Assembly: GCA_036937835.1 (NCBI GenBank)
Contig: CM072881.1
Span: 1,938,501-2,002,500, forward strand
Source: Pampus argenteus
Taxonomy: Eukaryota; Chordata; Actinopteri; Scombriformes; Stromateidae
Length of the DNA: 64,000 nt
Direction: 5' to 3'
Under the pieces are notes generated by a model that was given only the letters and a program-made list of their open reading frames with translations, was not told where the DNA came from and did not search any database. Each line of letters begins with the position of its first letter. Position 1 is the first letter of the stretch. A program made the translations under genes and the position numbers. Below, piece by piece: positions 61,046-64,000 of the stretch.

Positions 61046-62647
61046 TGATGACAAACATGGTTTTGTTTGAATATATTGCTCCTTGTTTAGGAAAACCGTA
61101 CTTGTCAGTTTTGGCCTTCTCTCGCTGAAATAAAGCTATTTTTACAAATGTTACAGTAAAAACTGCAGGAAGCTCTCAGAAGTGAGTTTTTTGCTCCTAA
61201 TCATTAGAAATCAGTTACTTGTTGATGGCAAACATGGTTTTGATTGAAAATATTGCTCCTTGTTTAAGAAAAAACAGTAGTTGTCAGTTTTGGGCTTCTC
61301 TCGCTGAGAGAAAGCAATTTTTACAAATGTTACAGTAAAAGCTGCAGGAAGCTCTCAGAAGTGAGTTTTTTGCTCCTAATCATTAGAAATCAGTTACTTG
61401 TTGATGGCAAACATGGTTTTGATTGAAAATATTGCTCCTTGTTTAAGAAAAACAGTAGTTGTCAGTTTTGGCCTTCTCTCGCTGAAATAAAGCTATTTTT
61501 ACAAATGTTACTGTAAAAGCTGCAGGAAGCTCTCAGAAGTGAGTTTTTTGCTCCTAATCATTAGAAATCAGTTACTTGTTGATAGCAAACATGGTTTTGT
61601 TTGAAAATATTGCTCCTTGTTTAAGAAAAACAGTACTTGTCAGTTTTGGCCTTCTCTCGCTGAGATAAAGCTATTTTTACAAATGTTACAGTAAAAGCTG
61701 CAGGAAGCTCTCAGAAGTGAGTTTTTTGATTCTAATCATTGGAAATCAGTTACTTGTTGATGGCAAACATGGTTTTGTTTGAAAATATTGCTCCTTGTTT
61801 AAGAAAAACAGTACTTGTCAGTTTTGGCCTTCTCTCGCTGAGATAAAGCTATTTTTACAAATGTTACAGTAAAAGCTGCAGGAAGCTCTCAGAAGTGAGT
61901 TTTTTGCTCATAATCATTAGAAATCAGTTACTTGTTGATGACAAACATGGTTTTGTTTGAAAGTATTGCTCCTTGTTTAAGAAAAACAGTACTTGTCAGT
62001 TTTGGCCTTCTCTCGCTGAAATAAAGCTATTTTTACAAATGTTACAGTAAAAACTGCAGGAAGCTCTCAGAAGTGAGTTTTTTGCTCCTAATCATTAGAA
62101 ATTAGTTACTTGTTGATGGCAAACATGGTTTTGATTGAAAATATTGCTCCTTGTTTAAGAAAAACTATAGTTGTCAGTTTTGGGCTTCTCTCGCCGAGAG
62201 AAAGCTATTTTTACAAATGTTACAGTAAAAGCTGCAGGAAGCTCTCAGAAGTGAGTTTTTTGCTCCTAATCATTAGAAATCAGTTACTTGTTGATGACAA
62301 ACATGGTTTTGTTTGAAAATATTGCTCCTTGTTTAAGAAAAACAGTACTTGTCAGTTTTGGCCTTCTCTCGCTGAGATAAAGCTATTTTTACAAATGTTA
62401 CAGTAAAAGCTGCAAGAAGCTCTCAGAAGTGAGTTTTTTGCTCCTAATCATTAGAATTCAGTTACTTGTTGATGGCAAACATGGTTTTGATTGAAAATAT
62501 TGCTCCTTGTTTAAGAAAAACAGTAGTTGTCAGTTTTGGCCTTCTCTCGCTGAAATAAAGCTATTTTTACAAATGTTACAGTAAAAGCTGCAGGAAGCTC
62601 TCAGAAGTGAGTTTTTTGCTCATAATCATTAGAAATCAGTTACTTGT
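61046..62647 (+). repeat. Right-hand super-repeat, copy 3 (nine monomers)
   Basis: Same opening as copies 1 and 2 (GAATATATTG; GAAAGCAATTT) but with only one five-monomer unit (61,402-62,291). The CAGTAAAAGC/GCAAGAAG/GAATTC monomer follows. The first monomer has TTTAGGAAAACCGTAC and is 177 bp. Confidence 0.83.
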
Positions 62648-62825
62648 TGATGACAAACATGGTTTTGTTTGAATATATTGCTCCTTGTTTAAGAAAAACA
62701 GTACTTGTCAGTTTTGGCCTTCTCTCGCTGAAATAAAGCTATTTTTACAAATGTTCCTGTAAAAGCTGCAGGAAGCTCTCAGAAGTGAGTTTTTTGCTCC
62801 TAATCATTAGAAATCAGTTACTTGT
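62648..62825 (+). repeat. Hybrid monomer 3 (two-monomer deletion scar)
   Basis: The left half is the TGATGAC/GAATATATTG/ACAGTAC monomer (as at 58,194). The right half is GTTCCTGTAAAAG (as at 58,551). Relative to 58.0-58.9 kb the offset falls from 4,454 to 4,097 bp, a loss of 357 bp: one 178-bp monomer and one 179-bp monomer. Confidence 0.85.
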
Positions 62826-64000
62826 TGATAGCAAACATGGTTTTGTTTGAAAATATTGCTCCTTGTTTAAGAAAAACAGTACTTGTCAGTTTTGGCCTTC
62901 TCTCGCTGAGATAAAGCTATTTTTACAAATGTTACAGTAAAAGCTGCAGGAAGCTCTCAGAAGTGAGTTTTTTGATTCTAATCATTGGAAATCAGTTACT
63001 TGTTGATGGCAAACATGGTTTTGTTTGAAAATATTGCTCCTTGTTTAAGAAAAACAGTACTTGTCAGTTTTGGCCTTCTCTCGCTGAGATAAAGCTATTT
63101 TTACAAATGTTACAGTAAAAGCTGCAGGAAGCTCTCAGAAGTGAGTTTTTTGCTCATAATCATTAGAAATCAGTTACTTGTTGATGGCAAACATGGTTTT
63201 GATTGAAAATATTGCTCCTTGTTTAAGAAAAACAGTAGTTGTCAGTTTTGGGCTTCTCTCGCTGAGATAAAGCTATTTTTACAAATGTTACAGTAAAAGC
63301 TGCAGGAAGCTCTCAGAAGTGAGTTTTTTGCTCCTAATCATTAGAAATCAGTTACTTGTTGATGGCAAACAAGCTTGTGTTTGAAGATAATGCTCCTTGT
63401 TTAAGAAAAACAGTAGTTGTCAGTTTTGGCCTTCTCTCGCCGAGAGAAAGCTATTTTTACAAATGTTAGAGTAAAAGCTGCAGGAAGCTCTCAGAAGTGA
63501 GTTTTTTGCTCATAATCATTAGAAATCAGTTACTTGTTGATGGCAAACATGGTTTTGATTGAAAATATACCTCCTTGTTTAAGAAAAAACAGTAGTTGTC
63601 AGTTTTGGGCTTCTCTCGCCGAGAGAAAGCTATTTTTACAAATGTTACAGTAAAAGCTGCAGGAAGCTCTCAGAAGTGAGTTTTTTGCTCCTAATCATTA
63701 GAAATCAGTTACTTGTTGATGACAAACATGGTTTTGTTTGAAAATATTGCTCCTTGTTTAAGAAAAACAGTACTTGTCAGTTTTGGCCTTCTCTCGCTGA
63801 GATAAAGCTATTTTTACAAATGTTACAGTAAAAGCTGCAGGAAGCTCTCAGAAGTGAGTTTTTTGCTCATAATCATTAGAAATCAGTTACTTGTTGATGG
63901 CAAACATGGTTTTGATTGAAAATATAGCTCCTTGTTTAAGAAAAACAGTAGTTGTCAGTTTTGGCCTTCTCTCGCCGAGAGAAAGCTATTTTTACAAATG
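62826..64000 (+). repeat. Right-edge monomers, including divergent variants
   Basis: Six complete monomers and a 106-bp piece. The monomer at 63,360 has CAAGCTTGTG and GAAGATAATGC, sister of 59,441 at +3,919 bp, with GTTAGAGTAAAAG as a further change. The next has AATATACCTCC, and the last partial one has AATATAGCTCC. The array runs past the right edge of the window. Confidence 0.8.

Larger units (their letters stand above)
1..64000 (+). repeat. Satellite array, ~178-bp monomer, head to tail
   Basis: The entire window is a tandem array of one 178-bp family. There are 358 complete monomers plus a partial one at each edge, and all lie in the same orientation. A hand count of a consensus gives 62 G+C in 178 bases, about 35%. 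Nearly every monomer holds one PstI site (CTGCAG), so a PstI digest should give a 178-bp ladder; CTGAAG, CTGCGG and CTGCAAG variants lose it. Diagnostic variable sites are GATTGA/GTTTGA/GAATTA, ACAGTAC/ACAGTAG/ACTATAG/ACTGTAG/ACTACAG, GGCC/GGGC, the palindrome, and CTCCTAATC/CTCATAATC/CTTCTAATC. No other sequence interrupts it. A centromeric or pericentromeric role is inferred from the form alone; a subtelomeric or B-chromosome satellite is equally allowed. I do not recognise the family. Confidence 0.97.

Noticed and set aside
676..62316. About 127 recurring open frames of 66-98 codons on the + strand as protein genes
   Set aside because: Each is one type A monomer read in one frame. Most begin at TTG, with ATG two codons later. 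The 178-bp period shifts the frame at every repeat, and the stop lies in the next monomer. About two thirds of monomers are closed in this frame by TAA, a frameshift or another change. Nothing suggests selection for coding.
1..64000. CRISPR array
   Set aside because: Monomers adjoin directly, with no unique spacers and no short conserved repeat alternating with variable sequence.
1..64000. CENP-B box (NTTCGNNNNANNCGGGN)
   Set aside because: No monomer form contains CGGG in the required position on either strand. The palindrome gives TCG but not the rest of the box.
1..64000. Human alpha satellite or Arabidopsis 178-bp centromere repeat
   Set aside because: Monomer length is similar, but the sequence does not resemble either family as I know them.
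1..64000. Transposon, retroelement, tRNA or rRNA genes
   Set aside because: Every stretch I read aligns to the monomer. There are no inverted termini, target-site duplications, polyprotein frames or cloverleaf-like segments.
1..64000. Telomere repeats or another simple-sequence tract
   Set aside because: The longest simple runs are A or T runs of up to about eight bases inside monomers. No TTAGGG-like or TTTAGGG-like tandem is present.
1..64000. Orientation switches (inverted blocks)
   Set aside because: The TTACTTGTTGAT junction is readable on the + strand at every monomer boundary, allowing for rare base changes such as CTTTTTGATGG and CTTGTAGATGG.
1..64000. The array as an assembly artefact
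   Set aside because: Substitutions and 1-bp variants are arranged in consistent nested orders, and copies differ by private mutations, which argues for real DNA. Copy numbers of near-identical units (39.3-44.1, 47.7-50.4 and 14.7-18.0 kb) could still be misassembled and cannot be verified from the sequence alone.

Overview
The whole window is one uninterrupted satellite DNA array. A monomer of about 178 bp repeats head to tail, always in the same orientation, from the first base to the last. Counting from the monomer start I chose (the TGATGG after CTTGT), there are 358 complete monomers between 146 and 63,894, plus a 145-bp piece at the left edge and a 106-bp piece at the right edge. The average spacing is 178.07 bp. 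The drift comes almost entirely from 1-bp changes in A or T runs. I see no gene, RNA gene, transposon, telomere repeat or unrelated spacer on either strand. The short open frames that recur on the + strand are a by-product of the monomer and are not annotated as genes.

This is eukaryotic chromosomal DNA of the centromeric or pericentromeric type. The reasons are the nucleosome-scale monomer, about 35% G+C by hand count of a consensus, CpG scarcity, and nested higher-order repeats (HORs). I do not recognise the family. It is not human alpha satellite or the Arabidopsis 178-bp repeat as I know them, and it has no CENP-B box. The few CpGs lie in one short palindrome, and variants there are mostly TG or CA. 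That suggests a genome with cytosine methylation, but it does not identify a species.

Monomers fall into two main forms. Type A carries a near-perfect 17-bp palindrome (TTCTCTCG-C-CGAGAGAA), usually with ACTATAG, ACTGTAG or ACAGTAG upstream. Type B has the palindrome broken to GCTGAGATAAAG or GCTGAAATAAAG, usually with ACAGTAC or ACAGTAG upstream.

Layout. From 1 to 14.7 kb there are three copies of a 4.6-5.3 kb super-repeat of 26-30 monomers, the third partial. From 13.9 to 18.1 kb a block recurs at 31.5-34.1 kb; the left copy contains an extra 1,603-bp tandem duplication. From 18.3 to 25 kb a 2.5-2.7 kb block is present twice. From 24.4 to 29.7 kb there is an 11-monomer HOR of about 1,958 bp. 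At 29.9-31.1 kb there is a 4-monomer repeat, and at 34.9-36.5 kb a 3-monomer repeat. From 39.3 to 44.1 kb there are three copies of a 9-monomer HOR of 1,603 bp. From 47.7 to 50.4 kb there is a 6-monomer HOR of 1,070 bp. From 52.3 kb to the right there is a 5-monomer HOR of 890 bp nested in a super-repeat of about 3.0 kb. Three hybrid monomers record precise whole-monomer deletions. The layers fit repeated unequal exchange and amplification. All block comparisons were made by eye from variant markers and position offsets, not by an alignment program.
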